Source: Przewalskia tangutica
Taxonomy: Eukaryota; Streptophyta; Magnoliopsida; Solanales; Solanaceae
DNA: 64,000 nucleotides
Reading direction: 5' to 3'
NCBI GenBank assembly: GCA_029844215.1
Contig: CM056733.1
Coordinates: 16,365,501 to 16,429,500, forward strand
In this document: piece after piece, positions 9,923 through 20,542 of the stretch
How positions within the stretch are numbered: the first letter of the stretch is position 1
Layout of the letters: each line of letters starts with the position of its first letter
The notes under the pieces: generated by a model
What the model was told of the DNA's origin: nothing
Database searches by the model: none
Seen by the model: the letters and a program-made list of their open reading frames with translations, nothing else
Program-made: the position numbers and the translations under genes

Positions 9923-10800
9923 CCCCCCTTTAGATGAAGAATTCTTCATCCACAAAGTTGTCTTCCAAGTCTAAAAATCCTCTCCTCTCCCTTAGCCTTT
10001 CGTCCAACACCTCCCTCGAGTGAGTTGGGCCGAGGCCTACCCCCTAGCCTAGCCGAAATCTACCCCCCTCCCTTGGTAGAAAAGTTGTCTTCTAGTATTG
10101 TTATAATGCCCAAAATACCCTAGCCCAAATCCCTTAGTCCTTTGTAGGAGTTGTAAAGAACTTCTAAGGTTTCTTGGAGCTACCGGAGCGTACAACTTAG
10201 AGCTAAACCTTGCTCAGCGCGACTTTATCTAGGATACTATTGGGCTTACCGAGGTAACTAATCCTAACCTCTTTTGAATTAGAGAATACTTCTGTAGTAG
10301 TATTAGAATAAGTATTAAATACTTAGAAGAATATCACGAATAGAATTGAACTGTTACCACGTAGAAGGGTTTAAAGAAGAATAATCAAAAGCGTACTACA
10401 TAGATGTTTTCACAATGAACTTATATAGCTCACCGGGTAGGGAAGTCTGCCCGACTTTCCGTAGAATTGTGAACCCTCTGTTTAGAATGACCTTGAGTAG
10501 TCTTTGATAGATGTCTGTGACTATTATAGGTGACTCTGCGCGACATATTGACTTGGCGGTGGTTTTCATTTGAAGGTATGTGATTCTTCCTAAAGCATGA
10601 TATTTTACAATATATAGTGCGGTAGACGTACATATGTTAACTGAATAATAACTACGGCAATGTCTTTGACTTAAGCACGAATAATACTTACAGAATGCCT
10701 CACGCTTAAGCTGAATAACAAAGAATGAAAACATTTCAAAAGAATCTTGAATCATTTTTAACGAAGATAAATATTTGGTTTTTAAAACAAAAGCTTAAGA

Positions 10801-10833
10801 GTTATACTAGCTTTATGGGAAGTTAGGTATAAC
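10801..10833 (+). other. Conserved LTR stem-loop
   Basis: Arms GTTATACTAGCTT and AAGTTAGGTATAAC pair over 13 positions with one bulged G, closing the loop TATGGG. Copies are at 18003-18035 (C), 31531-31563 (E), 34118-34150 and 59679-59711 (F), 49415-49447 and 56764-56796 (G), and 38863-38895 and 44516-44548 (H). H swaps the C-G pair at position 7 for A-T. Role unknown. Confidence 0.75.
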
Positions 10834-11884
10834 AACTTAAGAAGATAAAAAGGCTGTTTACTTATTTGTTTATAAAAGCCTTGTATTGATTTACATTAAG
10901 TGTAGTAAGATTTGTGTGATAAGTAGACATATTATGATGCTACCAGGTTAGTGTCTTGAAATCTTTGTGTAAAGGGTCATTCTTCCAGTGCTTACGTTGC
11001 TAACCTAAGTCCGTTGTAATCGTTATTGTATCACCTACCCTTGATCGTTATATGAGGGCTTGCCCCTTGATGCGGTCTATACGGCCTATGCGGTCTGTGA
11101 GACTATGCGAGCAGCGGTATGCTCCGGATTGATCATTCCGGTGTTTAGCTGATGCGGGGATTCCTATGCGGTCTGTTGAGACTATGCGGTCTTCGAGGCT
11201 ATGCGAGCGGGAGCCTAGGCGGATGCCGGGGTTGCTGCCCCGTCGCGAGGATACCATGCGGGTGCATGTGTGACCTATGCGGCCGCGAAGTCGAGACTAG
11301 GCACGCAGAATGATACTATGGGCGATCGCCTTGCTTCGATCATTCGCGCCTAGAATAGACTTATTCTTTTCCTATTATTGTTGTTTGTGATGTGGCACTA
11401 TGTGCAATTGAACCGATTGTATTTGTGAAAAGGTTTTAAATACTTTGATTTCATTTCGATTCTTTATAGTTTCACATACTTGGTACTGTTATCTCGACCT
11501 CCTTGCCGGCCGTTCATGCCGCAGTAAAGGCAAGCAGTGCTAGATCCGCATCCTTAGGATCTTTTGCGTTGGTGTCGAGCTCCATCTTCTCCGAGGCTCT
11601 ACTTTGGGTATGATCTCCACTGATTGTAGATAGTTTTGTCTGATCGGGTATGGCGGGCCCTGTCCCGCCATAGTTGTCTACTTCCTTAGGTGCAGAGTAC
11701 TATTATGCAGTTGGGATGTAATCGCAAAACTTGATTATTTATATATGCCGAAAGGCGACGTTTCTTACATAAGTCGTGTCTTATTTTATAAATCGCTTCT
11801 GTCTTAGTTTATATTTCCGCCGTTACTCGATGTATGGCTACTGGTGCCCTTGAGGCACGATCCACGCCCCGAACGGTCGTGACA

Positions 11885-12088
11885 AAAGTGGTATCGAAGC
11901 GATTAATCCTGAAAGTGTCTACGCATCGTATCTAGTAGAGTCTTGATTATCGGTGTGTTGTGCACCACACCAATAATCGTGAGGCTATAGGATATTTAGG
12001 ATTGGTTTCCATTCTTCTCATTACGAGATCGTGCTTTAGAGGCGTGTTATAGGTTGGACCCTCTAACGTATTCCTTTCCTCAGCGATT
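11885..12088 (+). promoter_or_regulatory. Primer-binding site (11889-11900) and leader of Gypsy C
   Basis: TGGTATCGAAGC is a slightly altered Met-tRNA site. The leader carries TGTTGTGCACCACACC and AGGATTGGTTTCCATTC, as in E, and ends at the gag ATG 12089-12091. Confidence 0.85.
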
Positions 12089-13290
12089 ATGCCTCCACGT
12101 AAGGCAACCCGCCCGAAGGGCAAGGCAGCCGAGGAGCCGCTAGCGAGACACCCGAGTCACGAGGGCTCGGGCCCGTCTATACCGAGACGGCGAGTTCTAT
12201 GACGCCGCCCCAAAGAGACCACAGCACCCACACCTCCCGTCCCACACCGGGCGGAGGAGTTAGGGTACAAGGAGATGGCCCACTATTGGCTAAAGTCAGG
12301 CCCGACACGGCGAGAGGCTGGATGCGACAGTTCAGCCTCCACTCGGTCGCACCCGTAGTACACCCGAGGGCAGATAGTTTGAGGCTGCGAGATTTCTTGA
12401 GTTGTAGCCCGCCAGAGTTTTACGGTCGAGGCCGAGGATGATCCGCAGGAGTTCATCCGTCACCGCAGAGGATTATCGCGGTGATCGGGCTTGAGACCGA
12501 GGTGTGACATTCGGTTAGACGGCCGCGTGATACCGCAGCCGATTGGTTTGATTCATGGGAGCTTTCCGGGAGAGCATGCACCTCCAGCAGATGGGATGAG
12601 TTTTGAGGCTTTTTCACACACTTCTTGCCTCCGCAGATGAGGGCACGAGCCGATAGATTCTTTTTGGCCGAGACAGGGAGGGCGCGGTGAGGGAGTACAA
12701 TGTCGAGTTTGATTCTTTGGCTCGATATGTCCACTCGTGACCGTAGCAGATGGAGGAGGGGTGCATCGCTATGTCACTGGGCTAGATGATTACATGGCCG
12801 AAGTCTTGTGCGGGTGTGTCCTTTAGCCGTATGGACATAACCCGTATGCAGCTCACGACCGATGTGAGGAGCGTAGAGACCGCCGGTAGAGCGATATCGC
12901 AGCAGGTTAGGCGCCAAGACGGCCGGTTCTTTTGGTGGTTCTCGGGGTGGCGGCGATCGAAGTCCGATTTGCACCACACCAGCAGAGCGCTCCTACCTCA
13001 TTTTCGATACCAGAGCGATGGGGCGGTCGTGGCCCGGGACTTGATTTCCGTGGTAGCGAGGTGCTAACTGCTCGAGGTCTCGCTGCAGCGTTGTGGCAGA
13101 TACCATTCAGGAGTCAGACTCGAGCCTGCTATACTTGTGGCCGCAGGTCATTTCGCGAGTTTGTCCGGCCGGAGCGGCGCCGTAGTAGGGCCTACAGTGG
13201 TCTGCCGCTTCTTCATCCTCGACAGCTACTTGCCCCGAGGCGGTACTCATGGACCAGGGTCGCGCAGGTCGTGGCGCGGTCCCGATTCTA
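12089..13290 (+). pseudogene. Gypsy C gag, heavily decayed
   Basis: From ATG 12089 the sequence follows the E gag (PPRKAT at the N-terminus). The gag domain is recognisable in pieces: LRDFLSCSPPEFYG near 12385, then segments in all three frames. A remnant of the zinc knuckle, CYTCGRRS, is near 13125. Many 1-4 nt deletions break every frame. Confidence 0.75.
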
Positions 13291-13690
13291 GCGGTCCTCG
13301 AACCGCATTTATGCTTTGTCCAGCGACAGATCGGAGGCCTCACCGATGTCGCCACGTACCTTATCGGGCTGGTTTGATGTGTATGCTTTGATAGATCCGG
13401 TTCTACTGTCCTATATATCTCCCTTGTTGCTAGTAGGATGAGGATAGAGCACGAGTCCATAGACCTTTTCGAGGTAGCTACGCCAGATGGTGATTGGTGG
13501 TAGCTCGGCGGGTATATAGAGCTTGTCCTGTGACCATTCTATCGTCGGACCTAATGACTTGATAGAGTTGGAGATGATTGACCGACGTGATTATGGGGAT
13601 GGATTGGCTAGCTTCTGCTACGCCAATGTAGACCGCAGAGAGAGTAGTGCGGTTCCAGTTCTGAGAGCCGGTTGTTGAGTGGGAGGAGCT
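13291..13690 (+). pseudogene. Gypsy C protease remnant
   Basis: Pieces matching the A protease appear: VYALID near 13380, GDW.. near 13490, LIELEM near 13560, and MDWLASATPM-like sequence near 13600. The active-site DPGST is lost to a deletion (ID-PVLLSYIS). Confidence 0.65.
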
Positions 13691-14640
13691 CGGTATCGCC
13701 GGTGGTAGGTTTATTTCCTACCTCAAGGCTAGGAAGATGGTGCGAGGGGTATATCTACCATCTCGTTCGGGTGTTTGATAATCAAGCCGCACCAGATTTT
13801 GATCGATTCGATGGTCGAAGTTCCCGACGTGTTTCGGATGACCTCGGGTATCCCTCACGAGAGGAGATTGAGTTTTGTATTGACATATTGCGGACACTCG
13901 GCTATTTCCATTCCGCCATACGTAATGGCACCGCCGAGTTGAGAGAGTTGAAGGATCGCTTGGAGATTTCTTTGGAGAAGCGGCTTCATCAGCCTAGTGT
14001 TTCTCCACAGGGAGCGCCGATATTGTTCGTGAAGAAGAAGGGCGCCGCGCATGTGTGTTGATTACGGTGAACAAGGTGACCATTAAGAACGATACCCCTT
14101 CCGTGATTGATGATTTGTTCGACCGGTTGCGGTGCGAGATGTTTCTCCAAGATTGATCTGCGATCGGGCTATCATCAGTGCGAGTCGAGAGTGGATGTCC
14201 CTAGGATCGCATTCAGACCCAGACGCATTATGAGTTCGGTCATGTCTTTTGGGTTGACGATGCTCGACGGTATTCATGGATTTGATGAACCGAGTGTTCA
14301 AACCATTTTGGACACGTTTGTGATAGTGTTCATTGATGATATCTTGGTTTATTCTCGCCAGAGCGAGAGCATGCGGAGCATTTGAAGGTCGTGGTGATTC
14401 TCGAGACCAGCAGTTACGCCAAGTTTTCCAAATGTGAGTTTTGGTTGACTTGATGGCGTTTCTTGGGCATATTGTCGGGCCGATGGCGTTCGAGTGGATA
14501 CGGCAAGATCGAGGTAGTCGACTTGCCTAGACCTACTACTCCGGCAGAGGTTCGCGATTTCGGGCCTTGCGAGGATATTATCGGTTCGTAGAAGTTTGCT
14601 TCTATCTGCACCATTGACTAGGCTGACTCGGAAAGACACC
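13691..14640 (+). pseudogene. Gypsy C reverse transcriptase, decayed
   Basis: The 13672-14061 frame contains EIEFCIDI, TAELRELKDRLEISLEK, and SVSPQGAPILFVKKK. The catalytic region survives at about 14318-14350 as FVIVFIDDILVYS. Aligned by eye to the A gene, differences are mostly short deletions and changes that create CG: A has GGGGCTGATGG at 5811 where C has GGGCCGATGG at 14477. Confidence 0.8.
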
Positions 14641-15280
14641 AAGTTTCTGGATGATGCTTGTGGCGGGGTTTCGATTCTTGAAAGAGAGACCGACGATCGC
14701 CCCGCTTTACTCTTCCGGAGGTCCGGATGGTTATGTCGTGTATTGTGATGCGTCGGGCATCGGGTTGGGATGTGTGTTGATGCAGCATGGCGGGGTTATA
14801 GCATATGCATCCCGACACCAAGAAACACGAGAGAACTACCCCACCCATGATTTGGAGTTGGCGGTAGTGATTCACGCTTTGAAGATCCAGGCACTATTTG
14901 TATGGGGTTCACGTGGATATTTATACACCACAAGAGCCTCCAGATATCTTCACCAGAGGAGTGAACTTACGGCGAGACGGTGGTTAGAGTTGCTTAAGGA
15001 TTACGATGTTGATATCCTGTACCACCCGGGAAGGCCAATGTTGTGGCGATGCTCTTAGTCGTAGTCGATGGGAGCCTATCGGATGTGCACTAGAGAGGAG
15101 GACATGGTTCGTGATTTGCATCGATTAGCGAGCCTTGGTGTCCGCTTGATTGATTCCGATAGCGGGGTTAGAGTTCGTGAGGTTGCCGAGTCTTCCATCG
15201 TCGGCGAGGTGAAGAGGCAACAGCCGAGGATCCACTTTGATTCGATATCGTGATACGACTCTTCGTGAGGCGCAAGGGTC
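14641..15280 (+). pseudogene. Gypsy C RNase H and linker, decayed
   Basis: The 14651-15058 frame holds YVVYCDASGIGLGCVLMQHG, ENYPTHDLELAVVIHALKI and LLKDYDVDILYHPGRPMLW, so first Asp and Glu sites are visible while the YTDHKSL segment is frameshifted. The linker ASLGVRLIDSDSGVRVREVA follows at 15068-15253. Confidence 0.75.
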
Positions 15281-16110
15281 CTTGAGGTAGCACCGATGGG
15301 TGCTAAGGTTTGAGGGCGCATGTGTTCCGGATGTTTCGTGACTTGGCGTGAGGTTCTGGGAAGCACACGGCAGCGTTACTCTATCCATCCGGGTCGACCA
15401 AGATGTACCACCACGACCAGATCTGTGTATTGGTGGGATGGCTTGAAGAGGACGTTGCGAGTTCGTAGCTCGATGCCCGTGTCGCAGTGAAGGTAGAGCA
15501 CCGAGGCACGGTGGTTTATTCTGACGATTGAGATCCCGACCGGAAGTGGGAGGTAATCAACATGGACTTCATCACGGATTACCTCGCACTCGAGGAGACA
15601 TGATTCTATATGGGTTATAGTCGGCGGTCGAAAATCAGCCCACTTTCTTCCCGTCAGGCGACTTTTTCTACCGAGGATTATGCGGACTTTACATCCGAGA
15701 GATCGTCGATCGCATGGAGTCCCTACTTGATCATATCGCATGCAGGAGCCCGGTTTACGCTAACTTCCTGAGGTCCTTCCGAGGGTTTAGGGACGCAGTG
15801 AGCACGAGTAATCGCATTTCATCCACGCATGCAGACAGCAGAGCGCACTATCCGCACTCTTGAGGATATCTCGAGCCCATGTTATTGACTTCGATGGTAG
15901 TTGGGAGGATCATTTGCCTCTAGTTGAGTTCGCGTATAATAATAGCTACCACTCCAGATTCGATGGCGCCTTATGAGGCCTTGTATGGGAGGAAGTGCAG
16001 ATCGCCTATAGGTTGGTTCGATGTGGGCGAGGTGCGGCTAGTGGGACCAGATTTGGTACGAGCAGTGGATAAGGTGAAGCTTATCCGAGAGCGCTATCGA
16101 CTCGTAGTCG
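15281..16110 (+). pseudogene. Gypsy C integrase, decayed
   Basis: Traces in order: a remnant of the zinc domain near 15360 (HTAALLYPSG-like, out of frame), INMDFIT at about 15557, a remnant of the ISDRGA region near 15735, LVEFAYNNSY near 15920 and the segment MAPYEALYGRKCRSPIGWFD at about 15960-16020. No complete D-D-E set remains in one frame. Confidence 0.75.
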
Positions 16111-16713
16111 ATGTGTCGATGCAGATCATCGTCGGCATCTTGAGTTCGAGGTTCATGATTGGGTTTTCCTAAAGGTGCACCCATGAAGGGTGTGATGAGA
16201 TTCGGGAAGAAGGGAAACTCAAAGGTACATTGGGTCGCTTGATTGTCCGCAGGTAGGCAAGGTTGCTCACGAGTTGGATCTGCCGTCCGATCCGAGGCAT
16301 GCATCCGGTGTTTCATGTTTCTATCTTGAGAGATGTATCGGATCCATCTAGGTACACCCGATTGACGATGTCCAGTGACCGGGGTTATCGTATGAGAGAT
16401 TCCCATAGCGATAGTCGATCGTCGAGTTAGGCGTCTGGACGGAAGGACGTGGCTTCCACAAAGTCTTGTGGCGGAACGAGCTCGAGGAGGAGATGACGTG
16501 GAAGCCGGCGAGGACATGAGGCGTAAGTATCTCACCTATTTCCCACACCTCCAGGTAATTCACTTTCCTACTTGTAAAATTTTCATTATCATTTATGCCT
16601 AAGTGTTGTTCTGTGGCCGTGTGTGGCTTTTGCAACTGTTTAAGTTGAAGAATCTTATCGTTAACTGTCTTGGGAAGGAACATTCGGGACGAATGTTTCT
16701 AAGTGGGGGAGAA
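16111..16713 (+). pseudogene. Gypsy C integrase C-terminus, chromodomain and polypurine tract
   Basis: The tail parallels A at 19827-20402: a VSPMKGVMRFGKK-like stretch near 16170, then a chromodomain remnant at about 16400-16550 (VLWRNE, EEMTW). It is followed by a short 3' UTR, the hairpin AACATTCG-GGA-CGAATGTT at 16677-16699 and the polypurine tract GTGGGGGAGAA before TGTTATA. Chromodomains guide integration to marked chromatin. Confidence 0.8.
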
Positions 16714-19083
16714 TGTTATACCCCGTATTTCCAGAGTATGTACGTAAGGGAATACGTACAAAAGTCTAGCCTTAAAGATTAGGCCAAGTTCGAAATTGTG
16801 CACAACTCGCTTAAAGAATCGTTTTCCGACGAAACGTTTCCACAGCTTTCGTAGGGAAAATTCCGGCTATGCCATTACTATTTTTTGCGGATTTTTCCGA
16901 GAGACGAAACATTTTGGACCAACGGGAGGGCGACACTTGGCACCCTCCCATTGATGGACTTGAATCGTCCATTGGACGAAAATGGAGAGGTTGGGCACGT
17001 TTTTTGTGCCTTGCACAAAGTCAAGGAGTTGGTAGGATATTTGTGTTTAGTTAATCCTCACCCTACACTTGCCTTGCACTTGTCTTCATCTTGGCCATTG
17101 GCCAAGGCTTGAGCTATAAATACCCCTTTAGATGAAGAATTCTTCATCCACAAAGTTGTCTTCCAAGTCTAAAAATCCTCTCCTCTCCCTTAGCCTTCGT
17201 CCAACACCTCCCCTCGAGTGAGTTGGCGAGGCCTACCCCCTAGCCTAGCCGAAATCTACCCCCCTCCCTTGGTAGAAAAGTTGTCGTCTAGTATTGTTAT
17301 AATGCCCAAAATACCCTAGCCCAAATCCCTTAGTCCTTTGTAGGAGTTGTAAAGAACTTCTAAGGTTTCTTGGAGCTCTGAGCGCATAAACTTAAGAGCT
17401 AAACCTTGCTCAGCGCGACTTTATCTAGGATACTATTGGGCTTACCGAGGTAACTAATCCTAACCTCTTTTGAATTAGAGAATACTTCTTGTAGTAGTAT
17501 TAGAATAAGTATTAAATACTTAGAAGAATATCACGAATAGAATTGAACTGTTACCACAGTAGAAGGGTTTAAAAGAAGAATAATCAAATCAGACTTCACA
17601 TAGACTGTTTCACAAGAGACTTATATAGCTCACCGGGTAGGAAGTGCTGCCCGACTTTCCGTAATTGTGAACCCTCTGTTTAGAATGACCTTGAGTAGTC
17701 TTTGATAGATGTCTGTGACTATTATAGGTGACTCTGCGCGACATATTCAACTTGGCGGTGGTTTTATTTGAGAAGGTATGTGATTCTTCCTAAAGCATGA
17801 TATTTTACAATATATAGTACGGTAGACGTACATATGTTAACTGAATAATAACTACGACAATGTCTTTGACTTAAGCCTGAATAATACTTACGGCAATGCC
17901 TCACGGCTTAAGCGTGAATAACAAAGAACGAAAACATTTCAAAAGAATCTTGAATCATTTTTAAGAAGATAAATATTTGGTTTTTAAAACAAAAGCTTAA
18001 GAGTTATACTAGCTTTATGGGAAGTTAGGTATAACAACTTAAGAAGATAAAAAGGAACTGTTACTTATTTGTTTATAAAAGCCTTGTATTGATTTACATA
18101 AGTGTAGTAAGATTTGTGTGATAAGTAGACATATTATGATGCTACAGGTTAGTGTCTTGAAATCTTGTGTAAAGGGTCATTCTTGCGTGCTTACGCTAAC
18201 CGGTAAGTCCGTTGTATCGTTATTGTATCACCTACCCTCGATCGTTATATCGGAGGGCTTGCCCAGATGCGGGTCTATACGGCCTATGCGGTCTGTGAGA
18301 CTATGCGAGCAGCGGTATGCTCCGAGATTGATCATTCCGGTGTTTAGCCTGACGCGGATTCTACGCGATCCGCTGAGACTATGCGGTCTTACGAGGCTAT
18401 GCGGTGCGCGGAGCCTAGGCGGATGCCGGGGTTGGCTGCCCCGTTGCGAGGATACCTCATGCGGTCGTGCGTGACCTATGCGGCTGCGAAGTCCGAGACT
18501 AGGCACGAGAATGATACTACGGGCGATCGCCTTGCTTCGATCATTCGCGCCTAGAATAGACACATTCTGATTTTCCTATTATCGTTGTTGTTTGTGATGT
18601 GGCACTATGTGCAATTGAACCGATTGTATTTGTGAAAAGGTTTTAAATACTTTGATTTCATTTCGATTCTTTATAGTTTCACATACTGTTATCGACCTCG
18701 CCGGCCGCGTTCATGCCGCAGTAAAGACAAGCAGTGCTAGATCCGCATCCTTAGGATCTTTGCGTTGGTGTCGGGAGCTCCATCTTCTCCGAGGCTCTAC
18801 TGGGTATGATCTCCCCGTATTGTAGATAGTTTTGTACAGTCAGGGTATGGCGGGGCCCTGTCCCGCCATAGTTGTCTACTTCCTTAGAGGTCTGTAGTAC
18901 TATTGTACAGTTGGGATGTAACTGCAAAACTTGATTATTTATATATGCCGAAAGGCGACGTTTTCTTACATAAGCTGTGTCTTATTTTATAAACTGCTTC
19001 TGTCTTGGTTTATATTTCCGCCGTTACTCGATGTATGGCTACTGGGTGCCGTGAAGGCACCACGGCCCGAACGGGTCGTGGCA
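16714..19083 (+). repeat. Gypsy C 3' LTR
   Basis: A 2370-bp partner of 9510-11884 with the same ordered elements: palindrome 16926-16947, TATA 17115-17122, inverted repeat 17817-17831, stem-loop 18003-18035, TATGCGG array at about 18270-18530, U5 hairpin 18847-18869. It lacks a GGTT duplication found at about 9895 in the 5' copy. Confidence 0.95.
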
Positions 19084-19332
19084 ATGAGGCCCCGCCCGCC
19101 ACGCTTGTTATCCCTAGAGGTATGTGGTCACATATATGTTTTGGGCTATAAGAACAAGTTGTACTTCTATACTTTTGGTTGAGTATGTTTTATGGCGACC
19201 TTATCGGTGGCGGTGATGTTTACCCTTTTTATAAGTTATGTGTTATGTATGTTCCGCTGCTATTCTCTGATGTATACCTGACAGGGTACCCTGGTAGGGT
19301 ACTAGTCGCGGCCCCGGGGTCGGGTCATGACA
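19084..19332 (+). mobile_element. Solo LTR B, right part
   Basis: It continues the U5 of B from the hairpin (GGCCCCGCCCGCCACG) to GGGTCGGGTCATGACA, and is followed by the GTGAT duplication at 19333-19337. Confidence 0.92.
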
Positions 19333-19337
19333 GTGAT

Positions 19338-19830
19338 CAACATGGACTTTGTTACAGGGTTACCTCGTACTCAGAGGAAGTACGACTCCATTTGGGTTAT
19401 TGTTGACAGGCTGATGAAATCAGCCCACTTCCTTCCAAATGACGACGTTACCGAGGACTATGCCAGATTGTATATCAGAGAGATTGTGAGACTGCACGGA
19501 GTCCCTATATCGATTATATCAGATAGAGGAGCCCGCCACGCTAACTTCGGAGGTCTTTCCAAGGGATTAGGGACACAGTGAGTCTCGACAACGCTTTATC
19601 CTCGTGATGACGGGCGCAGGCGTACTATCCAGACACATGAGGATATGCTGCGAGCCTGCGTGATGGACTTCAGGGGTAGCTGGGAAAATCATTTGCCTCT
19701 TGTGGAGTTTGCTTATAACAACAGCTACCATTCCAGTATACAGATGGCGCCATACGATGCTTTGTATGGGCGGAAGTGTAGGTCGCCGATCGTTGGTTCG
19801 ACGCGAGGTGCGATCGATGGCCTGACTTGA
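19338..19830 (+). pseudogene. Gypsy A integrase core (second part)
   Basis: Resumes with NMDFVTGLPRTQRKYDSIWV (first catalytic Asp), then VPISIISDRGARHANF (second Asp). The region expected to read DGQAERTIQ (Glu) is frameshifted at about 19600-19640, so the third catalytic residue is not readable. The 19645-19830 frame holds VEFAYNNSYHSSIQMAPYDA and LYGRKCRSPI. Confidence 0.88.
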
Positions 19831-20402
19831 TTCAACAGGCCGTGGATAAGGTGAAGCTTATCCAGGAGAGACTGTTGGCAGCTCAGAGTCGGCAAAAGTC
19901 TTATGCAGATAATCGGCGTCGACATTTGGAGTTTCAGCTAGACGATTGGGACTTCTTGAAGGTGTCACCCATGAAGGGTGTGATGAGATTCAGAAAGAAG
20001 GGGAAACTTAGCCCAAGGTACATTGGGCCCTACCAGATCGTCCGTAGAGTAGGCAAGGTTGCCTATGAGTTGGATCTGCCATCAGAGTTAGAGGCGGTAC
20101 ACCCGGTCTTCCATGTTTCTATGTTGCGGAAGTGTATCAGAGATCCAACGAGAGTTTTCCCCGCTAGTGAAGTCCAGGTGACAGAGGGGTTATCGTATGA
20201 GGAGAGTCCCATAACGATACTCGATCGCCAGGTCAGACGACTGCTGACCAAGGATGTGGCTTCCGTCAAAGTCTTGTGGAGGAATGATAACCGGGAGGAG
20301 ATGACTTGGGAAGCGGAGGAGGACATGTTGAGGAAGTATCCTCACTTATTCCCTACACCTTCAGGTAATTCATTTTCCCCTTACTTGTCAAGTTTTAATT
20401 GA
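19827..20402 (+). pseudogene. Gypsy A integrase C-terminus and chromodomain
   Basis: An intact frame of 191 codons: VDKVKLIQERLLAAQSRQKS, the SH3-like part with GKLSPRYIGPYQIVRRVGKV, VHPVFHVSMLRKC, and a chromodomain at about residues 133-180 (ILDRQVRRL, then VKVLWRNDNREEMTWEAEED). This marks A as a chromovirus. The frame ends at the natural C-terminus. Confidence 0.9.
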
Positions 20403-20542
20403 AGTATTTTTGCTTAAATGCTATTATGTGGCCATGTGTGGCATTATTGGTATGTCGGGATTGTGAAAGGAAACTATGTCGCTAATTATAAGTTTGACTC
20501 CGAAAGAACATTCGGGGACGAATGTTTCTAAGGGGGGAAGAA
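20403..20542 (+). promoter_or_regulatory. Gypsy A 3' UTR, hairpin (20506-20528) and polypurine tract
   Basis: GAACATTCG and CGAATGTTTC pair around GGGA. The polypurine tract AAGGGGGGAAGAA ends directly at the 3' LTR and would prime plus-strand DNA. Confidence 0.85.

Larger units (their letters stand above)
9510..11884 (+). repeat. Gypsy C 5' LTR
   Basis: It contains the U3 palindrome at 9722-9743 (core CACTTG), a TATA box at 9915-9922, an inverted repeat at 10617-10631, a stem-loop at 10801-10833, an array of TATGCGG hairpins at about 11065-11320 and the U5 hairpin at 11650-11671. It ends TCGTGACA. Confidence 0.95.
9510..19083 (+). mobile_element. Gypsy C: full-length chromovirus inside solo LTR B
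   Basis: Two LTRs of 2375 and 2370 bp enclose a 4.83-kb interior with primer site, gag, protease, reverse transcriptase, RNase H, integrase, chromodomain and polypurine tract in the normal order. Ends are TGTTATACCCCG and GTCGTGGCA (expected TGACA). The first several hundred bases of the LTRs are almost identical, yet the interior is full of short deletions that create CG and destroy all frames. This mismatch between LTR similarity and coding decay is odd and may reflect consensus errors. Confidence 0.93.
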
